64,000 nt of DNA from Aliihoeflea aestuarii (GCF_024105665.1 NZ_JAAAMK010000007.1:124001-188000); one strand, 5' to 3'. Shown: positions 45,601 to 54,465, numbered from the stretch's first letter. Notes: generated by a model from the sequence alone, not told the origin. Program-made: numbers and translations.

Positions 45601-47232
45601 CGCGATCCGGCCGCTCACAAGGTCACGCTCATGCTGCACACGCTCATGGGCGAGGATCGCGAAGAAGTCCGCGAACTCGCGCGCGAGCCGATGAAGGACT
45701 ATCTGCGCAGCGCCGCCGCGCTCATCAAGCAATATGCATGGGCATTCCCGGCCTTCAAGAAACCTGTCGGCGTGGCTCAGGCGATGGATATCGATCTGCG
45801 CGATCTGGCTGAGGACGAGATGGACGCGATCCTCGACTTCGCGTTCCATCGCTATTTCGAGGATAGCGGCCTGTTCGGCACGGTCGAGGATTGCCGCGAG
45901 CGCATTGCGCAGCTCAAGGCCATCGGGGTGGACGAAGTGGCGTGCCTGATCGATTTCGGCGTCGCGACGGATGCGATCCTTCCGCGCCTCGAACCGCTTG
46001 CCCGCCTCGTCGCCGAATGCGGCAAGGGCGCTTTGCGGTTGAATGGCGTTGCTTCACGGGTGGAAGAGCCGATCGGCTTTGCAGGGGAAGTCGCACGCCA
46101 TCGGGTCACGCATCTGCAATGCACGCCATCAATGGCGCGCATGTTTCTGGCGGATGAGGACAACCGCCGGGCGATGGGCACCATCGACCATCTCATGATC
46201 GGCGGGGAACCGCTGTCCGGTGCGCTGCTGGCGGAACTGCGAACGATCACCGACGCGACCATCGAGAACATGTACGGCCCGACGGAAACGACGATCTGGT
46301 CGTCGACCATGCACGCGGAGGCAACCGATGGCGTCGTGCCGCTCGGAACGCCTATTTTGAACACGCAGTTCTACGTGCTCGACCGGAGGGGCAAGCCGGT
46401 GCCGGCGGACATGCCGGGCGAGTTGTGCATCGGCGGCGACGGCGTCGCGCGGGGCTATCTCGGCCGGCCGGAACTGACGCGCGAGCGCTTCATGAACAAT
46501 CCGTTCGCGGATGGACGCATCTATCGGACTGGCGACCTCGTTCGCTTCGATCCAGATGGCCAGACCTTGCGCTTCATCGGCCGCACCGACCATCAGGTCA
46601 AAGTGCGCGGCTACCGGATCGAGCTTGGCGAGATCGAGGCGCGGATGCAGTCGTTTTCCGGCGTTCTCGAAGCCGTTGCCGTGGCACGGGACGACGCCCG
46701 AGGCAATGCGCGCATCATTGGTTATCTTCGGGCGTCCGCGCCGGTCGATCAGGCGCAATTGCGTGCGCATGTCGCTGCCGCGCTGCCGGAATACATGGTG
46801 CCGTCGCGCTTCATCGAACTCGACCGGTTCCCGCTTACACCCAACGCGAAAGTCGATCGTGCCCGGTTGCCGGAAGTGGAAGAGCGCTCACTGGCCACAG
46901 TCGAACCTATTTTGCTTTTGCCGTCCGGCGACCGCGAGAAGGCGATCGCGCAGGCATTCGCGCGCGTGCTGGGCCTTGAGCGGATCGGGCTCGCCGACAA
47001 TTTCTTCGCACTCGGTGGTCACTCGCTTCTCGCCGTGCATCTTCATCGGGATATCAAAGCCTCGATCGCGCCGGAAATCACGATCACGGATATCTTCCGC
47101 TTTCCGACGGTTGCTGCGCTTGCCGGGCATCTGGCGAACCGCTCCGCATCGAGCGAGCGGCTGAGTTCGGTCGCCGACCGCGCGGCCATGAGGCGCGCGC
47201 GCATGCAGCAGACGGCCGGGGCGCGGCACTGA
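42607..47232 (+). CDS. NRPS: formyltransferase - degenerate C-like - adenylation interrupted by luciferase-like monooxygenase - PCP
   Basis: A 1541-aa assembly-line protein. Residues 1-275: formyltransferase with N92, H94 and D130 (FHDGPLPRYAGLN, GGIDMGD) spaced as in methionyl-tRNA formyltransferase. About 300-545: segment like the end of a condensation domain, without HHxxxDG. From 548: adenylation domain with AYVIYTSGSTGRPKG and A4 FDISVLELFW. About 783-1130: flavin-dependent luciferase-like monooxygenase of the MupA/Atu3615 kind (MDFGLFYWGNDDG, TPERHFHAFGG, ASGWMPEDF) inserted between A4 and A5. The A domain then resumes (NMYGPTETT, YRTGDLVR, NAKVDR). PCP: S1473 in LGGHSLLA. No thioesterase. 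Plausibly an initiation module loading a formylated, oxidised amino acid. PPTase follows four bases later. Confidence 0.92.
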   Translation: MREIAVVLAGEESLLAQCGEILLQRGHRIALVMTDAPAIRDWAQSQNLDVRDWGEGLGEQLRGVSFDWFFSIANLRVIPQDILRQARSGAVNFHDGPLPRYAGLNTPSWAIMEGAQTYGVTWHDMEGGIDMGDILASLEFSIAPDETVLTLNAKCFEAGISSFTDLISGIETDMSTARPQPEGARVTYRKTARPVAAGLIDFSRSAVELSRLSRALDFGSRYANPLVMPKIAAADTIYALTELTVLDQPSDQPPGTVVAVDADGVIVAAADRLLRVEGQAIDGSGSLASVAGSLRTLPVPSGEFLRAVDDVVARVVPHEAYWLSSLAGAADIDAQWAGAGSGTPAVIELAMPDGMTPPDMLASTVAFFARYFAASRFAVAYSSDELTAMAAPLRGLVARSVPVCLDIDLDGDAASLRAALARTFDEARRKSTFLSDIFLRHPGLRQPDLSIGIVETADAARSVGLPGCAVTFAIDRKGRMVAICDPGRISPGKARELADRLTVFAAAFAAGGMCVGDMPTASEEEMRRLLVEFNDTDGDYDRDACVHDLIERQVLLTPDAVAVAFDDRSITYRELDLAADTVAAALREKGVGPDMPVGLHVRRSAELVIGALGILKAGGAYVPLDPDFPTDRLAMMVEDSETAFILTERDLTPVTTKQGVALLDIHELVATKRPKPDGVPVRPENLAYVIYTSGSTGRPKGVMIEHRNVVNFFAGMDQRVPLGTERQPVWLAVTSLSFDISVLELFWTLSRGFKVVIHTSDVHRAHRLAAVPATASVPVHGSMDFGLFYWGNDDGAGPAKYRLLLEGAKFADAHGFTAIWTPERHFHAFGGPYPNPAVTGAAVAAVTSNLEIRAGSCVLPLHHPARVVEEWAVVDNLSNGRVALAFASGWMPEDFVLRPENAPPANKAALSRDIETVRRLWRGESVEFPMGDKVVSVITQPRPVQRDLPVWLTTAGNPESYREAANLGANVLTHLLGQSIEELGEKIAIYRTALAAQGRDPAAHKVTLMLHTLMGEDREEVRELAREPMKDYLRSAAALIKQYAWAFPAFKKPVGVAQAMDIDLRDLAEDEMDAILDFAFHRYFEDSGLFGTVEDCRERIAQLKAIGVDEVACLIDFGVATDAILPRLEPLARLVAECGKGALRLNGVASRVEEPIGFAGEVARHRVTHLQCTPSMARMFLADEDNRRAMGTIDHLMIGGEPLSGALLAELRTITDATIENMYGPTETTIWSSTMHAEATDGVVPLGTPILNTQFYVLDRRGKPVPADMPGELCIGGDGVARGYLGRPELTRERFMNNPFADGRIYRTGDLVRFDPDGQTLRFIGRTDHQVKVRGYRIELGEIEARMQSFSGVLEAVAVARDDARGNARIIGYLRASAPVDQAQLRAHVAAALPEYMVPSRFIELDRFPLTPNAKVDRARLPEVEERSLATVEPILLLPSGDREKAIAQAFARVLGLERIGLADNFFALGGHSLLAVHLHRDIKASIAPEITITDIFRFPTVAALAGHLANRSASSERLSSVADRAAMRRARMQQTAGARH

Positions 47233-47235
47233 GCG

Positions 47236-47934
47236 ATGGACACGGCAGGATTGTTCGACGCGGACGTCGCCGTTGCAGCGGCCTTGGTCGACATGTGCGA
47301 TCAGCCATTGTTTCCGGTCGAGCGTGCCGCGATCGCCAATGCCTGCCCGTCTCGGATCGCCGAATTTCGCGCGGGACGCCAATGCGCGCATCTTGCTCTT
47401 GAACGGTTGGGACTAACGGCGACCGCGATTGCAGCGAGCAGCGCGCGCGCGCCATGCTGGCCGGCGGGCGTCGTCGGCTCCATCAGCCATACGGACGAAT
47501 TCGCCATCTCGGCGGTCGCGCGCTCGCAAAGCTATGCCGGGGTTGGTGTCGATGTCGAAGCGGCGGGCGAACTCGACGCATCGCTTGTCGATCTCATATG
47601 CGGACCGGTCGAGCGGGCAGGCATGCGGATGATGTCGCCCGGTCAGGCGCGGCTTCAAGCCAAGACGATCTTCAGCATCAAGGAAAGCGTCTTCAAGTGT
47701 CAGTTCCCGCTCACCGGAGTCTGGCTCGAATTTACCGATATCGAGGTCGCCATCGCCTTCGACCGCACCAGCTTCGAAGCCGTTTTGCTGCGGGACGCAG
47801 GGCCGTTGCGGCGGGGACGCATCGTTTGCGGACGGTTGCGGGAAACTGAGGATTACGTTCTGAGTTCGGCGTGGTTGCGCGATCTCAATATGCCTTGCTG
47901 CGGTCGGAGAGCGCAACAAGCGTCAGCAGCATGA
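47236..47934 (+). CDS. 4'-Phosphopantetheinyl transferase (EntD/Sfp type)
   Basis: A 232-aa enzyme that moves phosphopantetheine from CoA to carrier-protein serines. Motifs: RIAEFRAGRQCAHLALERLG, VVGSISHTDEFAISAV, GVGVDVEAAG with the Mg-binding Asp and Glu, and TIFSIKESVFKCQFP. It begins four bases after the NRPS stop, so the NRPS and its activating enzyme are coexpressed. It should also serve the PKS at the right edge. The last 50 bases overlap the end of the sugar transferase gene on the other strand. Confidence 0.92.
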   Translation: MDTAGLFDADVAVAAALVDMCDQPLFPVERAAIANACPSRIAEFRAGRQCAHLALERLGLTATAIAASSARAPCWPAGVVGSISHTDEFAISAVARSQSYAGVGVDVEAAGELDASLVDLICGPVERAGMRMMSPGQARLQAKTIFSIKESVFKCQFPLTGVWLEFTDIEVAIAFDRTSFEAVLLRDAGPLRRGRIVCGRLRETEDYVLSSAWLRDLNMPCCGRRAQQASAA

Positions 47935-49321
47935 TCTTGATGTCGAGCCAAAGCGACCAGTTGTGAATGTACCACAGGTCGTGTTCGACGCGCGCCTTCA
48001 TGCTGTCGATGGTCGGTGTCTCGCCGCGCAGGCCGTTGATCTGCGCCCATCCGGTGATCCCTGGTTTCACGTTGCGGCGAAAGGCATATTGCGCAATCAG
48101 CGCATCGTAGCTGTCGTCGTGCGAGACGGCGTGCGGACGTGGTCCGACCACGGACATGTCGCCGAGCAGGACGTTCCACAGTTGCGGAATCTCGTCGATG
48201 CTTGTGGAGCGTATGAACGCGCCCACGCGGGTGACGCGGGCATCGTTGCGCCTGGCCTGAATGATCGCGTCGCCGTCTTCCAGAACTTTCATGCTTCGAA
48301 ACTTGACGATGGGAAACGTCACGTCGTTGCAGCCGCGCCGCCTTTGCACGAAGAAGACCGGGCCACGGCTTTCCAGCTTGATGGCGAACGCCGTTATGAT
48401 GAAGATCGGGAAGAGCGAAACGAGCGCGCACAGGGCAAATGCGATGTCGAAGCTGCGCTTCAGGAAATGCTCGACGCCGCTCAGCGGCGCATGCTGCACT
48501 TCGACAGCGGGAAGGCGGCCGATTCTCGTCGCGGGCTGGCGGATGATGTCGGCGATCATCGGCTCCAGCGCGAGCTTCACGGGCATCGGCATGGTACGCA
48601 ATTCCGCCAGCAACTCGCCAATGGACGTCAGGTCGGAACTGTCGCACGCGACGAGCACCTCGTCGGCGCTTCGGGCGATCATGGTATTGGTCGTCGACAT
48701 CCATTGTGCCGCCGACTGATTTTCCGGCAGGGTCAGCACACCGGTCAGGATGACGCCGCTGTCGGCGATCTGTTCGCGCAGGCGGGTGATGGAATAGCCC
48801 GCCTTGCACACGAGCACGATGCGACGCGGCTGGACCAGTCCCCGCGCGGTGGCCCTGGGTATCCAGTGCGCCCAGAACAGTCGCGTCGAGATGAGCAGGG
48901 CCGGGCAAAGCACAACGAACATGAGCGCGGTGCCGCGCGAGAATTGATCGCTGATCTTGAACAGGAAGCTCAGGAGGGCGAGAAATCCGATCGATGTGGA
49001 TCCATAGACAGCAATACGCAGGAACTGTTTGCGAACGCGCATAAGTTCGATGGGCCGATAAGCGCCTTTCGCCATGGCCTGAGCGACGAAACCTGCCGCC
49101 AGAAGTATGCCGGCTCCAATATACTTGGAAAGCTCGGGGGTGTTGTGAAGCTCTGCGAAATAGCTGTAGAGCGCATAGCAGGCCACGGTTGCCAGGACGA
49201 TCACCATCGCGTCGGCGGTCGCAGCCAGATAGAATATCGATCCTACGCGCGGCTTGCCGATCTCGTCGGCCGCATGAAGTCGAACTACGCCGCCGGTCTG
49301 AGCCGCATATTCGTTTCTCAT
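47885..49321 (-). CDS. Polyprenyl-phosphate sugar-1-phosphate transferase (WcaJ/ExoY family, long form)
   Basis: A 478-aa initiating enzyme of exopolysaccharide assembly. The N-terminal half has four to five membrane helices ([36 protein letters not shown]) and a CoA-binding-like domain ([21 protein letters not shown]). The C-terminal catalytic domain has [35 protein letters not shown] and [27 protein letters not shown], with the DE and PRP residues of the family. It links the first sugar, often glucose or galactose, to undecaprenyl phosphate. ATG 49321 has AGG about 8 bases upstream. It is divergent from the GT2 gene at 49567. Confidence 0.92.
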   Translation of the reverse strand: MRNEYAAQTGGVVRLHAADEIGKPRVGSIFYLAATADAMVIVLATVACYALYSYFAELHNTPELSKYIGAGILLAAGFVAQAMAKGAYRPIELMRVRKQFLRIAVYGSTSIGFLALLSFLFKISDQFSRGTALMFVVLCPALLISTRLFWAHWIPRATARGLVQPRRIVLVCKAGYSITRLREQIADSGVILTGVLTLPENQSAAQWMSTTNTMIARSADEVLVACDSSDLTSIGELLAELRTMPMPVKLALEPMIADIIRQPATRIGRLPAVEVQHAPLSGVEHFLKRSFDIAFALCALVSLFPIFIITAFAIKLESRGPVFFVQRRRGCNDVTFPIVKFRSMKVLEDGDAIIQARRNDARVTRVGAFIRSTSIDEIPQLWNVLLGDMSVVGPRPHAVSHDDSYDALIAQYAFRRNVKPGITGWAQINGLRGETPTIDSMKARVEHDLWYIHNWSLWLDIKIMLLTLVALSDRSKAY

Positions 49322-49406
49322 CTGTACTACCTGCCCAAACGCTACGCGCGATTACGTCCCAGAGGGATATTCGTTCACGCGGTCACATCCGGGTAAGAGA
49401 GAAAAA

Positions 49407-49508
49407 CGGTCTATACTGACTATCGATATGTCTATATTTTTCCATCTTAGGTTTTTTCGCTTAAATCTCCGTCTTTGTGACGTGCATAATATAGATCGTG
49501 CGGTCTAT
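49407..49508. promoter_or_regulatory. Divergent promoter region with repeated CGGTCTAT / ATAGATCG sites
   Basis: The 245-base gap between the sugar transferase (minus) and GT2 (plus) genes is AT-rich. It contains CGGTCTAT at 49407-49414, ATAGATCG at 49491-49498 and CGGTCTAT at 49501-49508. The last two form an imperfect palindrome. The same half-sites recur upstream of other genes in this locus (53446-53457, 61801-61807). A shared regulator is inferred. Confidence 0.4.
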
Positions 49509-49566
49509 TTCGGAAAGAATTTCGCATAGATAAAGTCGACTTGTCAGGTGGTCGGGGAACGCGGAG

Positions 49567-50430
49567 ATGAAGCCTGCCGGGCGGGCGCGTGGATTGAGCG
49601 TCATCATTCCTGCAAGCAACGAAGCGGCGTTGATCGGCAACGCCCTTTCCGCACTCTTGTCGTCGCGGACCGGGGGCGGGGTGCCGTTTACCGTCCAGAT
49701 CGTTGTCGTGGCGAATGGATGCGGCGACGATACGAGCGGCGTGGCGCGCAGCTTTGCGGAGCAGGCACGAGCGCGGGACTGGTCGCTGATCAGCCTCGAT
49801 ATCGCCGAGGGCGGTAAGCTGAACGCACTCAACGTGGGCGACGAAAACGCGTCCTATGACAACCGCATCTATCTCGACGCCGATGTCGTGGTCGCTCCGG
49901 GCCTTCTGGAAGCGCTGGCGGATGTGCTGGACAGTCCCGAACCCGTCTATGCGAGCGGCATGCTGCGAATTTCCAAAGCGCGCAGCTTCGTAACGCGCCG
50001 GTATGCGCGTTTTTGGGAAAAGCTTCCTTTCGTTTCGGAAGGTGTTCCCGGCTGTGGGTTGTTCGCGGTCAATGCCGCCGGCCGCGCTCAGTGGGGGAGG
50101 TTTCCCGACATCGTCTCGGACGATACGTTCGTCCGGCTGCAATTTTCACCGCCGCAACGTCTTGCGGTTCGCGAATATTTCGACTGGCCGATGGTTGAGG
50201 GATTCCGAAATCTCGTTCGGGTGCGGCGACGTCAGGACCGAGGCGTTCGTGAGGTGACGAGGCTCTTTCCCGAACTGCGCCGAAACGACGAAAAAAAGAA
50301 ACCCGGACTTCGAAAGCTTGCACGGCTTGCCCTGCGCGACCCTTTGGGATTCATCATCTACTCAAGCGTTGCGGCCGTCGTTCGCATGCCGGCTGGAGAC
50401 GTCGGGCTCGCCTGGGAAAGAGGACGTTAG
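49567..50430 (+). CDS. Family 2 glycosyltransferase
   Basis: A 287-aa GT-A enzyme: LSVIIPASNEAALIGNALSAL, IVVVANGCGDDTSG, GGKLNALNVGDE and the donor-binding DxD-like IYLDADVVVAPGLLEAL, then GVPGCGLFAVNAAGRAQWGRFPDIVSDDTFV with the catalytic acidic pair. It has no obvious membrane anchor except a hydrophobic C-terminal stretch (LGFIIYSSVAAVVRM). It adds a sugar during repeat-unit assembly; donor and acceptor are unknown. ATG 49567 has GGGGA eight bases upstream. Confidence 0.88.
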   Translation: MKPAGRARGLSVIIPASNEAALIGNALSALLSSRTGGGVPFTVQIVVVANGCGDDTSGVARSFAEQARARDWSLISLDIAEGGKLNALNVGDENASYDNRIYLDADVVVAPGLLEALADVLDSPEPVYASGMLRISKARSFVTRRYARFWEKLPFVSEGVPGCGLFAVNAAGRAQWGRFPDIVSDDTFVRLQFSPPQRLAVREYFDWPMVEGFRNLVRVRRRQDRGVREVTRLFPELRRNDEKKKPGLRKLARLALRDPLGFIIYSSVAAVVRMPAGDVGLAWERGR

Positions 50431-50550
50431 TTTATTCGTCGCCAGATTTAGATTGAACGATATAGACGTAGGAAGATTTGATACCTTAACATTTCGTATC
50501 TTCAACGGCGATGCTTCGGGGACTTTCTCTCTGTTCCCGGATACATCGAA

Positions 50551-51345
50551 ATGGTGCTGGCTGACGATTTGTCTGGATTCGATCGTGAACCAAATCGGTC
50601 ACGACGTTCGCAATTCCTCGGCATGCCGTTCGATCAGGTCAGTTTTGCGCATGTTCTCGATGAGCTGCGCGCCAGCGGGACCGATCAGCCCGCGCGTTAT
50701 GTAGTGACGCCCAATGCCGATCATGTCGTGAAGCTCTCGCGCAACAGCAAGCTGGCCTTCATATATGACGATGCGTGGCTGTCTTTGTGCGACAGCAAGC
50801 CGGTATGGGCGATGTCGCGGTATCTGAACGGCGGACTGGACCATGTCACCGGTTCGGACCTGACCGCTCACATTTTCAAGAGCGTACTTCGTGCCCGCGA
50901 CCCGGTGGCGCTGGTCGTCGCAAATCAGGAGCTCGCGGATGCGATGATCCTGAACTACCCGGATCTGAGATTTCGTATCCATGTCCCGCCGGCGCGGCTT
51001 GCCGACCAGCGCGACGCGTTCGAAGCGTGCGTCGACTTTCTTGCGGCAGAGCCGGCGCGCTTCGCCTTCGTCGCAATCGGCGCGCCCCAATCGGAACGGA
51101 TCGCGCATGCGTGGTCGCGTCGTCCGGGCACCACAGGAACCGCGCTATGCGTCGGCGCCTCTCTCGAGTTCATCGTGGGATTGAAGACGCGCGCACCGCG
51201 CTGGATGCGGGCGGCGGGGCTGGAATGGCTGCATCGGCTGATGAGCGAACCGCGACGCCTGTGGCGGCGCTACACCCTCGCCGTCGTTCCGCTGTTCCAG
51301 CTCCTCGTCGGCCAGATACGGCGCAGCCGAATGAAGCGGATCTGA
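50551..51345 (+). CDS. WecG/TagA/CpsF family glycosyltransferase
   Basis: A 264-aa GT26 enzyme: QPARYVVTPNADHVVKLSRNSKLAFIYDDAWLSLCDSKPVW, VTGSDLTAHIFKS, and AFVAIGAPQSERIAHAWSRRPGTTGTALCVGASLEFIVGLKTRAPRWMRAAGLEWLHRLMSEPRRLWRRY. These match the ManNAc/N-acetylhexosamine transferase family closely, with the C-terminal RAP..(G)LEW..RL..EPRR signature. It acts on lipid-linked sugar at the inner face of the membrane. The start is uncertain: ATG 50551 is used, while ATG 50623 (MPFDQVSF) gives the usual family start. Confidence 0.9.
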   Translation: MVLADDLSGFDREPNRSRRSQFLGMPFDQVSFAHVLDELRASGTDQPARYVVTPNADHVVKLSRNSKLAFIYDDAWLSLCDSKPVWAMSRYLNGGLDHVTGSDLTAHIFKSVLRARDPVALVVANQELADAMILNYPDLRFRIHVPPARLADQRDAFEACVDFLAAEPARFAFVAIGAPQSERIAHAWSRRPGTTGTALCVGASLEFIVGLKTRAPRWMRAAGLEWLHRLMSEPRRLWRRYTLAVVPLFQLLVGQIRRSRMKRI

Positions 51346-51358
51346 CGTTCGCTCCGCC

Positions 51359-52378
51359 TCATTTATATTCGATCAGGAGTGGATCGCGGCGGCGTAACGC
51401 CGACAGGTGAAATGTCGCAATGCCTTGCAGTTCGGCAAGCTTGCCGATGACGAGCAAACCGGCGCTTGCGAGTCCGAAGCGTGAAAAATCGCGTCTTCGA
51501 AAGACCAGCCGTGCCCACTGAAGCGGATAGGCGAGCAGGCCCAGCAGCGCCCACCCGCCGGCAATCGGCGCCAATGCGAGGAGGGCCGGTGCAAGCCCGC
51601 CCCAAAAGAAAGCCCGAAACACGTTGCGCCGCCAAAGGCGTTGCGGAGATGCCCGGTGCATGGCCTCGATCTGTGCGAAGGCATGGCCGCCACGCACGGT
51701 CCGTCGCCACCATTGGGAGAAATGAAGAATGTCGGCGTCGTGACGGGTCATTTCCTCGGCGATCCGGAATATGCGCCAGCCTCTTTCACGAAGCCGAATG
51801 CAAAGTTCGGGTTCCTCGCCTGCGATAAGGCCGTCATTGAAGCCGCCGACCTGACGAAAGGCGTCCACACGCGCCAGAAAGTCGCCGCCGCATTCATCGA
51901 TCTCGCCTAGCGGACCGTTCCATTCCTGATCGCAAAGCGCATTATATACGGTGCGTTCGGGCCAGCGCTCACGGCGCCGTCCGCAGACGAGCGCGACCTT
52001 GGGATTGCGAGTGAGAAACGTCGCCGCCGCGGAAATCCAGTCCGGCTGAAGCTGGCAATCGCCGTCAAGGAACTGGACGAAGGAAGTTTCGGGCGCTTCG
52101 TGCATCAACTGCCGAAACCCGAGATTGCGAGCGCGGGCGGCTGAAAACTGCGAGCCGCGTTCCATGATGACGACCGTCGCGCCCATTCGCACGGCCGTTG
52201 CGACGCTGCCATCCGTGGAGCCGGAATCGACATATATCGTCGTCTTCCCCTTGCCGAGAATCGACGCGAGGCAGTCGACCAGCCGTTGACCCTCATTGCG
52301 GCCGATCACGACGATCCCGATTTGACCTGTCGCGGCGGTGACGTCCGCAGGGCTGATATTCATCGACATCGTGATCAA
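51359..52378 (-). CDS. Family 2 glycosyltransferase with C-terminal membrane part
   Basis: A 339-aa enzyme: QIGIVVIGRNEGQRLVDCLASIL, TTIYVDSGSTDGSVATA, ARNLGFRQL, VQFLDGDCQLQPDWI and GEEPELCIRLRERGWRIFRI. The last 100 residues have two or three hydrophobic helices (FFWGGLAPALLALAPIAGGWALLGLLAY, FGLASAGLLVIGKLAEL). This layout fits inner-membrane transferases extending lipid-linked repeat units. It overlaps the upstream GT2 gene by four bases (ATGA), so the pair is translationally coupled. Confidence 0.88.
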   Translation of the reverse strand: MITMSMNISPADVTAATGQIGIVVIGRNEGQRLVDCLASILGKGKTTIYVDSGSTDGSVATAVRMGATVVIMERGSQFSAARARNLGFRQLMHEAPETSFVQFLDGDCQLQPDWISAAATFLTRNPKVALVCGRRRERWPERTVYNALCDQEWNGPLGEIDECGGDFLARVDAFRQVGGFNDGLIAGEEPELCIRLRERGWRIFRIAEEMTRHDADILHFSQWWRRTVRGGHAFAQIEAMHRASPQRLWRRNVFRAFFWGGLAPALLALAPIAGGWALLGLLAYPLQWARLVFRRRDFSRFGLASAGLLVIGKLAELQGIATFHLSALRRRDPLLIEYK

Positions 52379-53325
52379 ACCTTCAGCCAGCTATGTCTCA
52401 TGAAGTCGGTCAGCAATCGTGGCTCGGATCGGGAGCGGGACGATGCGAGTTGCCGCAGACGAAAGCCGGCCTGTCCCGCAAGCCATGCGAGGTCCGCGAG
52501 AAGCGCATAGAATTGTCCGTGATGCTTGACGAAATAGCGCCGGCGCGAGTGAAACCAGTAGGCCGGACGGCGTCTTGCGGCCGCGTCGCGTTTCGTCACG
52601 TTGGTCGATTGCCCGACGAGATGCACGACGCGACTTTCGGGAACATGCCAGCATTCGAAGCCGGCCTTGGATGCACGCAGGCAAAAATCGAGTTCCTCGT
52701 AATAGAGGAAATAGGCCTCGTCGAGCAAGCCGACCGCCTCCACGACCTCGCGTTTCACCATCAGGCTCGCGCCGGAGACCCAGTCGATCCGGCTCGGCCG
52801 GTCGGGCATATCCGGGGCGACACGCCAGTTTTCGAGCAAGCGGGTGAAAGGACCTACGCGTATGGTCGATTCCAGTTCGCTGGCGACGCCCGGAAACCTG
52901 AAGGCGCATGCCTGGGGTGTCCCATCCGGGTCCTCCAGCCGCGATCCGGCAATTCCCGCATTCGGGTTTTCGTCCAGAAACGTAGCCAGTCGCGCCACAG
53001 CGCCGGTTCGCACGCGCGTGTCGGGATTGAGAAGCAGATAAAGACGCGAAGGCCCGAACAACGCATCCGCGACCTCGATCGCCCCGTTGTTCCCGGCCGA
53101 GAAGCCACGATTTTCGGAATGTTCAACCAAAGTGACGCGATCGCCCCAGTCACGCTCGATCGCGGCTTCGCGCAGGCTTTTCATGTCCTGCGACGGAGAC
53201 GCATTGTCGGCGACGACGATTCGCGTGTCTTTGGGCAGAAGAGAATCTTCGATCAGCGAATCGACGCAGTCGATCGTCAGATCGAGCGCGTCGTAGTTCA
53301 AGATGATGACGGCGATACCGGTCAC
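52375..53325 (-). CDS. Family 2 glycosyltransferase, rhamnosyltransferase-like (WbbL type)
   Basis: A 316-aa enzyme: GIAVIILNYDALDLTIDCVDSL, RIVVADNASPS, VEHSENRGFSAGNNGAIEVA, LYLLLNPDTRVRTGAV and WVSGASLMVKREVVEAVGLLDEAYFLYYEELDFCLRASKAGFECWHVPESRVVHLVGQST. The NRGF(S/A)xGNN and EE/EDxDFCxR patterns are those of dTDP-rhamnosyl transferases such as WbbL, though the sugar donor cannot be fixed from sequence. It leads the minus-strand GT2 pair and is divergent from the SGNH gene at 53551. Confidence 0.88.
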   Translation of the reverse strand: MTGIAVIILNYDALDLTIDCVDSLIEDSLLPKDTRIVVADNASPSQDMKSLREAAIERDWGDRVTLVEHSENRGFSAGNNGAIEVADALFGPSRLYLLLNPDTRVRTGAVARLATFLDENPNAGIAGSRLEDPDGTPQACAFRFPGVASELESTIRVGPFTRLLENWRVAPDMPDRPSRIDWVSGASLMVKREVVEAVGLLDEAYFLYYEELDFCLRASKAGFECWHVPESRVVHLVGQSTNVTKRDAAARRRPAYWFHSRRRYFVKHHGQFYALLADLAWLAGQAGFRLRQLASSRSRSEPRLLTDFMRHSWLKV

Positions 53326-53445
53326 GAGGCTGCTCCTCCTTTTCGACTTGTGCCGGCGTTCGGAAGACCCCAGGCCGCAATGGAAATACTATTGCTATTA
53401 TATTTGATAGGGGGATTTCATAAATGCACCTAAGTATAACCTAAT

Positions 53446-53457
53446 CGGTCTAGATCG
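53446..53457. promoter_or_regulatory. CGGTCTAGATCG site in the divergent promoter
   Basis: CGGTCTAGATCG is a near-palindrome combining the half-sites CGGTCTA and TAGATCG seen at 49407-49508 and 61801. It lies in the 225-base AT-rich gap between the GT2 gene and the first SGNH gene. Confidence 0.4.
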
Positions 53458-53550
53458 AATTGAATGTTGTGTTGTTAGCGAGCTTTGCTTCAATTTCTTC
53501 CAGGGAGCATGTCACAATGCTGCGTGGCGCTGGGAAGAAGGTGGGCGCGA

Positions 53551-54465
53551 ATGTACAGGCTATTCAGCCCCGCTGCCGTCGGCCTGCTTGTCGTGGCCGC
53601 GTTCGGTCTCAGCGGAAGCAAGACGGGGTCGGCGGATACCGACGCACTTTACGCGCGTCCGGTCGAAGCGCCGTCGGCGCCGCTGCGCGTATTCCACCTC
53701 GGACACAGTCTCGTCGGGCGCGACATGCCCGCCATGCTCGCCCAGCTTGCGGGAGCGGGCCATACATATGAAAGCCAGCTCGGCTGGGGCACGACGATGA
53801 AAGCCCATTGGGAGCCCGGTCACGAGATCGAAGGATTCGATGTCGAAAACGACCATCCCCGATACCGGCCCGCACGCGAAGCGGTCGACAGCGCAGACTA
53901 CGACGCGCTGGTTCTGACCGAAATGGTCGAGATCAAGGACGCGATCCGCTATTTCGACAGTGCGACCTATACGAGACGCTGGGCCGAGGCCGGCTGGACA
54001 GCCAATCCCGACATCCGCGTCTATCTCTATGAGACCTGGCACCCTTTGAACGACCGGGAAGGGTGGCTGGCGCGCATCGACCGCGACATCGGTCTTTACT
54101 GGGAAGGTCAGGTTCTCGTACCGGCCCTTCGCGACCGTCCGATCCACGTCATTCCGGCAGGCCAGGTTCTCGGCGCCTTCGTCCGCGAGGTGGAGGCGCG
54201 GGGCGGGGTCGGCAACGTGGCGGACCGCACATCGCTTTTCAGCGATGATATCCACCTCAACGACCTTGGAGCATATCTCGTCGCGCTCACGCATTATGCG
54301 GTGCTCTACGGTCGTGATCCGCAGGGGCTTCCCCGCACGCTGATGCGTGCCGACGGCAGCGCGGCGCAGGCTCCCGACGAAGAGGCGGCACGGCTGATGC
54401 AGGAAATCGTGTGGACCGTCGTTTCGACCTACCCGAAGACGGGGGTGGCGTCGCATGGCCTCTAG
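53551..54465 (+). CDS. SGNH-hydrolase-like protein, exported copy
   Basis: A 304-aa protein. The N-terminus is a signal peptide or anchor (MYRLFSPAAVGLLVVAAFGLSGS). The rest has SGNH-type blocks: block I LGHSLVGRDMP (S53), a middle DALVLTEMVEI and VYLYETWHPLND, and block V SDDIHLNDLGAYL (D232, H235). These could form a Ser-His-Asp catalytic triad, which in polysaccharide loci often removes or transfers acetyl groups. I know no named family with exactly these blocks. ATG 53551 has GAAGG about 9 bases upstream. The next gene is a paralogue, with 11 bases of overlap. Confidence 0.7.
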   Translation: MYRLFSPAAVGLLVVAAFGLSGSKTGSADTDALYARPVEAPSAPLRVFHLGHSLVGRDMPAMLAQLAGAGHTYESQLGWGTTMKAHWEPGHEIEGFDVENDHPRYRPAREAVDSADYDALVLTEMVEIKDAIRYFDSATYTRRWAEAGWTANPDIRVYLYETWHPLNDREGWLARIDRDIGLYWEGQVLVPALRDRPIHVIPAGQVLGAFVREVEARGGVGNVADRTSLFSDDIHLNDLGAYLVALTHYAVLYGRDPQGLPRTLMRADGSAAQAPDEEAARLMQEIVWTVVSTYPKTGVASHGL

